From contig NC_087066.1 in NCBI RefSeq assembly GCF_963678635.1, forward strand, positions 40,261,223 through 40,325,222: a stretch of 64,000 bases of DNA. Reading direction: 5' to 3'. Source of the stretch: Symsagittifera roscoffensis. Lineage: Eukaryota; Xenacoelomorpha; Acoela; Convolutidae. The position numbers and the translations under genes were made by a program. The notes beneath the pieces are model-generated. The model was not told the origin of the DNA. It did no database searches and saw only the letters and a list, made by a program, of their open reading frames with translations. Position 1 is the stretch's first letter. Each line of letters opens with the position of its first letter. Below are positions 22,883-32,270 of the stretch, piece by piece.

Positions 22883-23413
22883 AAATTGGAACAATTAATT
22901 TAATAACAAATTTTCAAACCCAAAAAGTATTATCTAAAAAAATAATAACCACTTCGAGAAGGACCATACCAAATAATTTCTAAGCCCACTGAAGTCACAT
23001 ATAAACTTACAGATTCAACTAAAAAAGAAATTGTTCAACATCGTAACAATTTAGTACACTACTACCCGAAAGAATACGCTTTGCCCGAATTAACCCAGTT
23101 ATATTCTTTCACCGGTTTAAAAGTTGTTGAAAATAATACACAAACAGAACAAGAAACAAACGAAAGTAATGAAAATTTTGATAGACAAAGTCAAAAAGAA
23201 AACACAATCTATAAAAGCATAAACACACGAAATAAAATTAAAACTGAAAAAGAAAGAAAAAATAGGAAATTAATAGAAAAAATCTTGCCACAAGAACCAA
23301 AAGAAAAATCCGAACATAGAGAATCATCGCGACTTAGAAATCAACCACGCAAAAATTGTAAAACTTTCATCCCTCAATCTAAAATACTAAAGAAAGTTGA
23401 ATTTCCAAAATAA
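22883..23413 (+). pseudogene. pol: integrase C-terminal GPY/F module and charged tail, copy 3
   Basis: The start is frameshifted; from 22949 the frame is open to TAA 23411-23413. GPYQIISKPTEVTYKL follows PLRE at 22949-22960, the GPY/F chromatin/dimerisation module. The rest is a Lys/Glu/Gln/Asn-rich tail of about 110 residues with ESSRLRNQPRKN near the end. A TAA at 22946-22948 directly precedes the module. Aligned copies lie at 1-532 and 4186-4596. Confidence 0.8.
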
Positions 23414-24049
23414 ACTTAAAATCTTTTCACAAATCTATTAATTGTTAAACTTCTCAATCATTTTAAATTTTCACATTTTCAAAATAACATGCTGAAACAT
23501 ACGCAACAAATCTAGTTCAAATTCAGCCAATAGAATTCGCTTAAAACAGACACCTTTAGTATCTCTAACACCAACCTACTAGCCGACTCCAGGCATTAAC
23601 CTCCAGGCATATCGATAACTATAACTTTACAACCTCCAGGTCAAAAATAAGCAACTCTCTAAAATTTGACAACCAAAATAAACATCACGATAATATTACA
23701 ACCCTCCCCTATCTAATTATTTAAAGATCAACAATATTTTCCCAACTTAGACCTCAAAAACCATCCAACCAAAAACGGCAAACTAGCCTAAAGAATAAAA
23801 AGACCATGATCAATTAGACTAAAGTACAAAAATTTCAAAAATATCCAAGGTTGTCCACAAAATAAAAATAAAGCAAAGAAGACCATAAGCACCATAAGCA
23901 AAGAAGACCTCTCGAGCACCATAAAATAAGCCCCCAACAATTTTTCTAGTAGCTCAACCCACTTGTCAAGAAATCAATAAATAATCCGACCACACTTGAA
24001 TTTCGCCTCAGAAAATCAAAAAATATTCGACGAACTAATCATTTCTTAA
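23414..24049 (+). other. conserved non-coding pol-env spacer, copy 3
   Basis: About 636 bases without an ORF, homologous to 533-1140 and 4597-5198. Relative to those it carries a short duplication of CTCCAGGCAT (about 23587-23612) and of a GCACCATAA word (about 23890-23925). In env-bearing elements this position usually holds the splice acceptor for the env RNA. Candidate AGs occur (for example TTTAG near 23560) but none is decisive. Confidence 0.55.
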
Positions 24050-24289
24050 ATGTTTTTCTCCTCAACAGTTGCCACTCTTAAAAACTTAATCTTAAACTTC
24101 TTCATAAATCTTTTTCTCATACTTAAACTTTTGATAATATTTTTTACTGAAATTTTTGAAGCTTTTATAATCATTTTAATAATCTTTTGCATTATATTTT
24201 TAATTTTCTATATCCTATTTGCAATATATTTCCATCTTTCCCAAATCCTTGACCACATCTACATGTACGATAATTTAAAGCCTATCTAA
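24050..24289 (+). CDS. small hydrophobic membrane ORF-a (79 aa), intact
   Basis: ATG at 24050 sits directly after a TAA (TAAATG), and the stop TAA 24287-24289 abuts the next ATG. The product is almost all Leu/Ile/Phe: two or three membrane-spanning stretches (roughly residues 10-35 and 36-62), then a short polar end with HLSQILDHIYMYDNL. The homologues in copies 1 and 2 are broken. It resembles a viroporin or small accessory membrane protein in size and hydropathy only; no family is recognised. Poly-T-driven hydrophobicity in AT-rich DNA is the main alternative, but the conserved start and the stop-start junction argue for a real gene. Confidence 0.5.
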   Translation: MFFSSTVATLKNLILNFFINLFLILKLLIIFFTEIFEAFIIILIIFCIIFLIFYILFAIYFHLSQILDHIYMYDNLKPI

Positions 24290-24478
24290 ATGATACGAAC
24301 AATTTTTAGTAGAACAGATATTTTTTACTATTCATAATTTTCGCCACATTTTTAATATCCCTAATTATGACAATATGCAAATGTATAAAAAAGGCAATAG
24401 TCACATTTGCCCTAGCAACAATCTTTTTAATCCTTTTCATCGAAGAATATTACAATAAACATAAATCTTCCCTTTAAA
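24290..24478 (+). pseudogene. small hydrophobic ORF-b, copy 3 (frameshifted)
   Basis: ATG 24290-24292 directly follows the ORF-a stop. The first residues match ORF-b of copy 2 (MIRTIFSRTD), but a base lost in the T-run near 24330 gives TAA after 15 codons. The remaining sequence still matches the copy 2 hydrophobic ORF, including the KK turn and the EEYYNKHKSS end. A TAA at about 24476-24478 corresponds to the copy 2 ORF-b stop. Confidence 0.5.
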
Positions 24479-25491
24479 AAAATCTATATACCAGACACAC
24501 TTCCAAAATTGCTAACCAACCACCACCAAAACCGTCTTCACCGACATCTCCCCAAGAAAACCCAACAGTACCTACAACTACCCAAAACCCTCAAACATTC
24601 ACACGCATTTCATTTCAAGATAACCCGTACACTTTTGAAAGACACGCCCGCTTATCTGAACCACTTGAACCAGTTCAACGACAAGCACCACTAAGTGAAC
24701 CAACATTTAACTTGTACCCCACTTTACAACAAGATTTAAATCGAATCCGACACACTAGTCAAAACAAAAATACAGTTGAAGTAAATAGACAGATAATACA
24801 CCCAAGACGAAATAGAAATTTTCAAACCCCTAGAATCAATTTTAGCATACCTCAATCTCCAACACCAACAAGCTCAGAAAACTCTAGTATTACACTACCA
24901 GATACTCCGACACTAACATCACAACAAAGTACACCTAATATTCCCTCAGAAAATCTAGGATCAACTCCAACATCAGCACAAATACGTGAAAATCCTTTTA
25001 ACCCACCTAATCCAAACGAACGATTACCCTATTGGATAACACAATCTCACCCACAAGGAGAATCGAATTCAGTAACCGACCCGATAGATACTTCATCAGA
25101 TACAACACTATCATCCTTACCAGATACATTATCACTCCCCTCAACACCATCAATAAGTCAAACATTACCATCATTTTTCCCTTTAAATTCTCCGAATAAT
25201 CTTGACGCTCGATATAGAGAACAATCAACAAATATACCCCTACGATTAGATTGGAATACATTCGCAGCACCTCCGCCATTATTCGGACAACATAACGAGA
25301 GCCACCGACTACACAGTTGGGCACCTAATAGATTACAATATAGACAAGATATCCACGAAGATATCCGAGAACATAACGTTCAAATATTACATCAAAACAG
25401 CCTACAATTAAAGTTTGAAATCACAGTAAAACTTAATAATTTTTTACAACACCCCTACCCTACCCCTACACCCCTAGTCCACCTAATATAA
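24479..25491 (+). pseudogene. env: Ser/Thr/Pro-rich env leader, copy 3
   Basis: Open for about 337 codons in one frame without any ATG. The first half is Pro/Thr/Ser/Gln-rich (QSPTPTSSE, PDTPTLTSQQ), with one basic patch (RRNRNFQTPR). The second half (LDARYREQS, QYRQDIHEDIREHNVQILHQ) looks ordered, with a likely amphipathic helix just before the ectodomain. It is the longest preserved version. Translation must have started upstream, most simply in ORF-b, whose copy 2 version is in phase. Confidence 0.6.
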
Positions 25492-27674
25492 CAGCTCAAT
25501 CACTACCGCCACCATTTATAACGACTGAAGTCATTTATAAATACGACAGATATACAAAAAATACAATTGGATACATAACATTTTATAAACCATATTCCGG
25601 ATTATCATACACATGTATAATTTAAAGATATTAAAATTTCAACGCATCTTTTTTCTAATCTTTTCCGAACAAAACACAAATCCATCTCATCGCACAGGAC
25701 CCCAGGATTTATTAGTAACACATTATGATTGCGAAGAAAACGAACAAAAAACACAACATAAATATGCAATAAATCAAGTAACACAATGCGAAACAGAACC
25801 ACAAGCTATAGAAACTACAAATGTAATAGCAACATTATATTCAAAAACCCGAGCAACGACATTTACAGGATATAAGTTTACAGCAACATTTTCCGAAAAG
25901 AAAGTACATTGTTCACAAGTTTCTAACGGAAATAAAAACCGACTTGATCACGAATCATTTTACCAAAGTAATATAGAAAAACTTTTACATCTCAATCCCG
26001 ATGATTGTAAAAACAAACTACTCAGATTGAACCTAACAAAAAACAAACACTCAGACAGAAAAAAAAGTAAATTTCCATGTCTTTGCCGATTCTGTACACC
26101 AGGCAGAACTTGAAAGATATCAAGGACATATTCAATTAGACGAAAAATATCCATATAATGGCGCACACGGACGAATAACCTATGATATACACGACAAACA
26201 TTGGATGCCACACATTGGAATAAATAATCCTTCAAACTGCAAAGCAGACACAAAAAATAAAGGATATCAAGAAATAATGTTTTTTGATTGGAAAATACAA
26301 CTTGAAAAAATACAACTCACACGAGATTTATCAGATAACACAATGATCTATCAAGGCATTAGATTACCTTGTAAAAACGATCAAGGATATTGTGATCCGA
26401 CAACTAGAACCCGAGCAACAATAGTTTGGTTTTTCGAAGATACTTGCACAATATTTCAAGTAGCAAAAAAACACGCTCGAATAATAAAATTTCACGAAAA
26501 ATATTTCATCGAATCAATCCCATACAAACAAGTCAACCCATCTTACAAACAAAGTAATAATTTCAAAACTTCACACGATATTGAAAATAAATTAACACGT
26601 TTTCAGATCTATCAAGAAACAGAATTTGCATGTAAATATACAAACCCACTCTACAAAACACAATATTCAGAAATACTTGTCGAATACGAAAAAGGTTTCG
26701 ACATGACCACTGGAAAAATTAAATTTAACCCATCTGTAACCGGTCACCATAAAAACGACGGCACACCCTACGTCCCAGTCAACTTCTATAAGTATAATGG
26801 TCAACGCGGTGGAAAACTAACACCACTCGATAGTAAAAGTACACGATTACAAGAAATATCACTTATGAATAACACCTACTTTGTAAACATACATGATGAC
26901 ATTCATTTAGATATGAAATTAGACTACACAATTAGTAGAATTTTTCAAGAAATGTCACTCTCCGAATTAGAAACACTTCATCAACTATGCGAATTAGAAA
27001 GAACACTCTTACAATCACTCGCACTAGCAGTTTTAAAAATACCCTATGCAGGATATTTATTATCAGGAAAAAGATCAAATTTTCTTGATTACGAAGGAAA
27101 CATATTATGGTTTTATACTTGCACTAAAAACGTTTCACCTTTATATGTTTTTGAAGATAAACGTTGTTATAAAAGAATCCCCATATTCTACAAAAATAAC
27201 GTACATTTTGTCGATACACTTTCAAGGCGCACGTATTTTTTGGATACCGCTGTCCCACGTGGATCAGAAAATAGCCACAATGTCGTACAATTAAACCCTG
27301 ACGAAGATAAATACTATCTACTCACACCATACCCTACACTAATGCAACCACTAAAAAAATTTTCACCAGAAAGTATTCGAGCTATCGCTCGTAACCCAAA
27401 CATTGATTTACAATCAATTGGAATATACTCCAAATCCGATATACAACATCACAATAGAACACAACAATTTCAAGAATTATTAACACAAATGGACACAAAA
27501 CAACGACAATCAATAGATCAAAATTTAAGAAAACTTGCCGAAACCGCAGGATTTGCAGACATCTACACACAAGATTACAGTGGATATTTTAAGGACATTA
27601 AAGGTTACATATATCTAAACTGTGAAAAATACAGACCCCAAGATATTTCACCTATAAATATTTTTAGTTTGTAA
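25492..27674 (+). pseudogene. env: env-like glycoprotein ectodomain, copy 3 (best preserved)
   Basis: Two long frames, 25613-26113 and 26205-27674 (489 codons from an ATG), joined by a frameshift in an A-run near 26065. It is homologous to copies 1 and 2 but free of most of their stops. Cysteines occur in pairs or blocks (HYDCEEN, KVHCSQ, LPCKNDQGYCD, EDTCTIF, FACKY, WFYTC, KRCYKR). Sequons are NNTYF and NRTQQ. The block KRCYKRIPIFYKNNVHFVD followed by LSRRTYF resembles a conserved element I associate with rhabdovirus/chuvirus-type class III glycoproteins. That is pattern memory, not a search result. Its position after pol and before a membrane segment fits an env. The 3' stop arises from loss of one T near 27670. 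Confidence 0.7.
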
Positions 27675-28221
27675 CCTTGAAAAATTAAATTCTCGCCTTT
27701 CTAGGATGGCCCTACTACATCTTAGAAAGATTGACTGTTTTATACGCTATGTTTAATTTTATTGGATTTCTTTTCTCCCTACTAAAAGGAATCTATAAAA
27801 CATGTGCTACACACACAAGTTAACCGCCAAGCAAGCGTAGCACGCATATTATTTGCAGGATTTTTTGGAATATTTTCATCATCCATAAATAAAATACTTT
27901 TAGACGCACAAATCAAAGAATATAACACAAAATTAGACGCATCACGAAATACATACGACGAAGAACATAATAACGTAGACACAGCACCTACAGCTCCAAA
28001 AATACCAACCCTACCACAAAATCACCCACTATCATTAGTTCCCCGAAATTTTCGAACTTGGCAATTACAAACAACCCAAATTTTAGACAAAATACAACAC
28101 AAAGCCCCATTCAACACATGACGACAAATCATTCACAAAATGATAATACAAATGAACAAATTATTGAACAGCCCCATACCACCACTTTTCAATCTCAACA
28201 TAATCATTTTTTTAGCCCACG
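27675..28221 (+). pseudogene. env: env membrane anchor and cytoplasmic tail, copy 3 (frameshifted)
   Basis: Encodes, in shifted frames, the apolar stretch YAMFNFIGFLFSLLKGIY (about 27747-27800), then RQASVARILFAGFFGIFSSS and a Pro/Asn/Gln-rich tail. A two-base difference near 27806 and another indel near 28057 break it; the frame 27804-28121 ends at TGA. In copy 2 the same region is a single frame that ends in the ATGA overlap with ORF-X. The ATGA itself survives here at 28222-28225. Confidence 0.65.
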
Positions 28222-30036
28222 ATGAGCCGACAAATTGAAGCACTCCATCGCTCAAATTCCCACCCAGCCAACCTTCAAAACCCCATCCCAGTTATTCCAC
28301 TTTTCGCTTTCGCACCACCCGATTTCCCAATCATTAATATACCATCAAGCACTAATTCAGACACTAACTCAGGTATTTTAGTTTTTCATACTATCTCACA
28401 ATTTAACAACTCCGACATCGAAACTCCCGACGAATTTGCCAACTCCGAACCATCTCCCTCTACCCATACCCAGACCAACCCTTCAATTTTTTCATAACCT
28501 CCCTTTCAACCTATCCAAACGAGTCAGCCACTCCCATCCCATTCAACTCCCTCTCATGCTTCCCAAGTAACCCCGACCTTTTCTCCATTCACTTCTGAAA
28601 GATCCAATAATAACTCCCAAGATACTGTATAAATTTCCGAAGAGCTAGATAATTTTATCACACTACAACAACAATTAACATACCCACATACTCTTACTAT
28701 TCACCACTTGTCATCCACAGCAACCTCATCAAATCCGCCAACGCCAACACCGCTATCAGATTATACCCCATCATTCGCCCAATCATCCACATCAACTGAA
28801 ACATCCACTAGTACTAACCGAGCTTACTGCACTTTCAAACGAAAATTCCCAAATCACCCCTTCACAGTTAAACCCGGAACAGCTAAAGAGTATATAAATC
28901 ACCCAAATCACACAAATACAAGGAAATACCTTAACATCGACTTACCCTCATTTCCACAATACACCTTAAACACTTCTACCATCACTACTAATGACACAGG
29001 AAATTTTGTTGATGAGCACGTTTTAATGCAAACACTCCCTTGGACCGCCCATTATCACTATACTAACCCTCTTTCTATACCACTTAACAACACACATGAA
29101 GATAATGAAAAAAGCAAAAATCTACTGTACAAACTCACAACACCATTAACACCTCGACAATTTACGTATGTAGGATTTAAAAAGTTACTAGAAACATTCA
29201 CTGCACCCCGAGCTAACGATTTCACAATCGATTTTTACGATCACAACATCGTACGCCCTAACAAAGATCAATTTTTAGATGACGACCGCTTCGCAAACTC
29301 GCAACTAACAGAAATTTTTTTTATCCTAACACCATACCTTTTCACATTTAATACATTTGATAAAAAGCATGATCATATAATTTCTGAAGCACTCATTGAC
29401 ACCTAAGCATACAAAAAATTCTATGATAAATTTCAGTTATTTTCACTAACCTTTCACTTTCTTTCACCACAGGAACGAGATTTGCACTGTTCACATGACA
29501 TCATGTTACGCACTAAAAAAACCCATACATACACGTATTTTCGTTTTATACAAAATCACTTTAATTTACACACACCATCACGAGAACCCCACCATCGTTA
29601 TCAGTTTATCAACTCAAAATACACATCACCATTTTTTCTCAATTTTACATATTGCATAAAAAACACTAACGTCCACGGCATCCTCCGTAACTACGATCCC
29701 ATTACCCAAATGTATATGTTCTGTCCCATCACAAAGTCCTTCCAAGACGAAGAATCAAGACCCTTCATCATCCCGCATGAATTCATCCAACCTATTGAAA
29801 TCCCCATATTAGAGTTTATTCACAATACTAAATATAATCACAAACTTTACAACTTAATCCAAAACACACCTCATGAGTTCGCAGTAGGCATCGAAGATCT
29901 AAACACCATCAAAGCACTTCAATTGCTTTGGCCACTGCTACAAACTAAAAATGTCATTCGCATACTAGCTAAATTATTAACAACATCAGAATTAATTCAA
30001 GAAATCTTCCCCCATGGATTTTTCCCCGATGACTAA
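28222..30036 (+). pseudogene. ORF-X, unknown ~600-residue protein downstream of env, copy 3
   Basis: One frame (frame 1) runs from ATG 28222 to TAA 30034-30036, broken only by three TAA codons (28495-28497, about 28630, 29404-29406). Each is CAA in copy 2. The N-terminal ~190 residues are Ser/Pro/Thr/Asn-rich and disordered. The C-terminal ~410 look folded: CTFKRKFPNHPF, LPWTAHYHYTNPLSIPL, RPNKDQFLDDDRF, HNTKYNHKLYNLIQN, and a Leu/Ile-rich end (ALQLLWPLLQTKNVIRILAK). No signal peptide or membrane span is obvious. I do not recognise the family. Being kept in the same place in two copies, it is a genuine third gene of the element. Confidence 0.65.
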
Positions 30037-30037
30037 G

Positions 30038-30120
30038 GTAAGTATAATTACACTATAATCAATTAATAAATTCAAAATTGTACTAACCATTTTTGACAAA
30101 TGTTTGAACTTTTCTTTTAG
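30038..30120 (+). other. candidate 83-bp spliceosomal intron
   Basis: Donor AAG|GTAAGT at 30035-30043, branch-point consensus TACTAAC at 30081-30087, and acceptor CTTTTCTTTTAG ending at 30120, with the branch 33 bases before the AG. All three signals match consensus. The intron would begin one base after the ORF-X stop. Copy 2 lacks this region, so conservation cannot be tested here. Confidence 0.5.
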
Positions 30121-30567
30121 TCTTCTCACCATCATCACATACAAAATCAAGAAAAGAAAAATAAAAAAAACAAACTGGTTCATTTATATTAAAAAACTAG
30201 TAATCTCTTTTGCTAAAACTTATTTACTAAGACTATTTTACCTTACTAAACTTTTCGCAATGAATAATGTAGTAAAATTAATAGCCAATGTAGTAATTTG
30301 AACTATAAATTACTTCCCCAAGAAGCAGTAAAATTAAATACGATGAAAATTTTTAACTTAAAATTTCCCCATCTGCAGTAAATTTCAAATTCTCAAGCAA
30401 AAAATTCAATAAAATGAGAAAGCAACCTTTTCTATGTTTCACCTCATTCGCACAAGAATTCTATCCACACTCGCACAGCTCGCCCACGAAGAATTGTTTA
30501 AAATAAGGATTCTATGTTTCGAGTTTTCAATAACAACAACTCCAACTAACGATAACAAGTTTCCAAC
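30121..30567 (+). other. element 3' region unique to copy 3
   Basis: AT-rich, with no credible ORF; a short Lys-rich frame (to about 30301) is unrecognised. It falls in the 1,033-base segment deleted from copy 2. Possible purine-rich tracts occur (AAAATGAGAAAG at about 30411), but no LTR boundary is visible. Confidence 0.4.
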
Positions 30568-31624
30568 TTTCCTTTAACCCGGTTGGAATGGAGTTATACA
30601 CTAAATCAAACTAACTAACGCAGCTTAACTAAACACCACAAATCAGAAAAATAACAGCATGAATAAGAAAATAAAACCAACGTTACCCAAACCGGATTAA
30701 CCCAGTTTAAAACTGGATAATTTATTCTTTTGAAGACTATTACAAAGTCTAAGAAAGAAATAATAAAACACAAAAAAGTAGAAAGACAAACCCAAACCAA
30801 AAACCATTTGATTTTTGAAAAAAGGACACAACCAAAAGTAACATAAGAAAGACCAGAAAAAACCAACATAAAAGGTTAACACAAAACAGGACCCCTCATA
30901 GAAACAGCACGAAAACATACTCCCACTCCTGGCCTAACCCACCAGAAAGGACGTCCTGAGCATGCTTATAGCCGGCCTAACCCACCGCGCTATACTCACG
31001 CTGTGTGACCACACTCCTATTTTTAATAAGAGGTACCCAACGGTGAGTAATTCTTCAAAATAACTGAACTAAAACAAAAATCTTTTGTGAAAACAAGTAA
31101 CTAAGATCATAACTAAAAACCAAATTAACAAAAAATTATAAAATGTAAATCATAATATGCAGTACATAGATCAATACACAACAACAAAGACGAACATCCA
31201 AAGACTAGATGATCCCATCACACTCGAACAAAAGAATGGCTAAAACACAACCGACATGCCGCCCACAATCACGACTCCGAGTTACAAGGCATCCCTTCCA
31301 AACACGAACTTCACGCCATTCCCAAACGAGGCTGAACACAAAACAGTTCTCCACAAATACAAACAAAACTGACATAGCAAAGCATTTTGGATTGTGGAAT
31401 CTGAACGATTCCATTGGGGATCGCATTCGTTGTCAAACGACAAGAAGATAACTTCCTGTCCACCAATCCAACTTTCTGGACCTAATTTCCTGGACCTCTC
31501 TTCTCCAAGGAACAAGAATAAGAAAATGATGTTCGCCAAATACCAACGTTCATCATCCATCCTTCAATTGCAGAATAAAAGAGATAAAACTCAAAAACTC
31601 TGTAAACCCCGGATGGGTGGAACC
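30568..31624 (+). other. element 3' non-coding region shared with copy 2
   Basis: Homologous to 10656-11838, including the paired GGCCTAACCCACC words (30931 and 30974). No coding content is recognised on either strand; small frames such as 31209-31451 and 31394-31627 are not conserved in length. Its presence beside two element copies shows it belongs to the element or to the duplicated unit. Confidence 0.5.
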
Positions 31625-32028
31625 TGATCTAAACTACATTTTATTATTCATAAATAGATATTTTTACCACTGTAAAATATTTAATACTAACCAATCACAA
31701 TCCATCCAACTAACAACCCACTTATTTTTAAGTGCTGAAATTACTTGTAAGAAGATTACTTGTACTGAGATTTGAATTTAACTTAGAAATTAGTTGCCTC
31801 TCCTCGAGATATTCAGCAGCCGCAAAAAACCAGTATATTCTAGATCTATTGAGCCTAGCAGAGACTAGTTAAACAACCTGAGACTAGGAAATATAAGAGT
31901 AAGATTAGGATCGGTATTAGACTAAGAAGTTGCACTAATCTATCCGGCCGAAAATAAGATAGCGTGACGAGCAGACGGTGTACCCTATCCGAAATTACTC
32001 TATGAGTTAGACCTCCAAATCTAACTCA
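31625..32028 (+). repeat. putative 3' LTR, copy 3
   Basis: Starts TGATCTAAAC after the purine-rich GGATGGGTGGAACC and ends CTAACTCA at 32028, where homology with copy 2 stops abruptly. That gives 404 bp. A TATAAG word is at about 31893. No 5' LTR partner or target-site duplication can be checked, because the 5' end lies in or beyond the gap. Confidence 0.35.
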
Positions 32029-32229
32029 ATACATACATACATACATACATACATACATACATACATACATACATACATACATACATACAAACATACATAC
32101 ATACATACATACATACATACACACATACATATATACATACATACATACAAACACACATACATACATACATACATACATACATACATACATGCATAAATAC
32201 ATACATACACACATACATGCATACGTACA

Positions 32230-32263
<34 letters not shown>

Positions 32264-32270
32264 CATATAA
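32029..32270. repeat. (ATAC)n microsatellite
   Basis: About 240 bases of near-perfect ATAC tetranucleotide repeat with scattered single-base variants (AAAC, ACAC, ATGC, ATAT). It lies exactly between the putative LTR end and the first satellite monomer. The open minus-strand frames here (Met-Tyr-Val-Cys repeats) are simple-repeat artefacts. Confidence 0.95.

Noticed and set aside
24047-24052. TAAATG upstream of ORF-a as another coupled stop-start
   Set aside because: The frame ending at this TAA is only about 22 codons long with no ATG, so there is no upstream gene to couple.
25492-28221. Env as a baculovirus F / errantivirus-type glycoprotein
   Set aside because: I see no furin-type cleavage site followed by an apolar fusion peptide in any copy. 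A damaged site cannot be wholly excluded.
28222-30036. Alternative genetic code (TAA/TAG read as Gln) to explain in-frame CAA/TAA alternation
   Set aside because: Stops also replace Tyr, Trp and Leu codons, frameshifts are frequent, and the integrase core reads 315 codons without any internal TAA or TAG. Ordinary decay explains the pattern.
31205-31627. Short ORFs in the element 3' region
   Set aside because: Frames differ in length and continuity from the homologous region at 11330-11841, with no sign of coding constraint.
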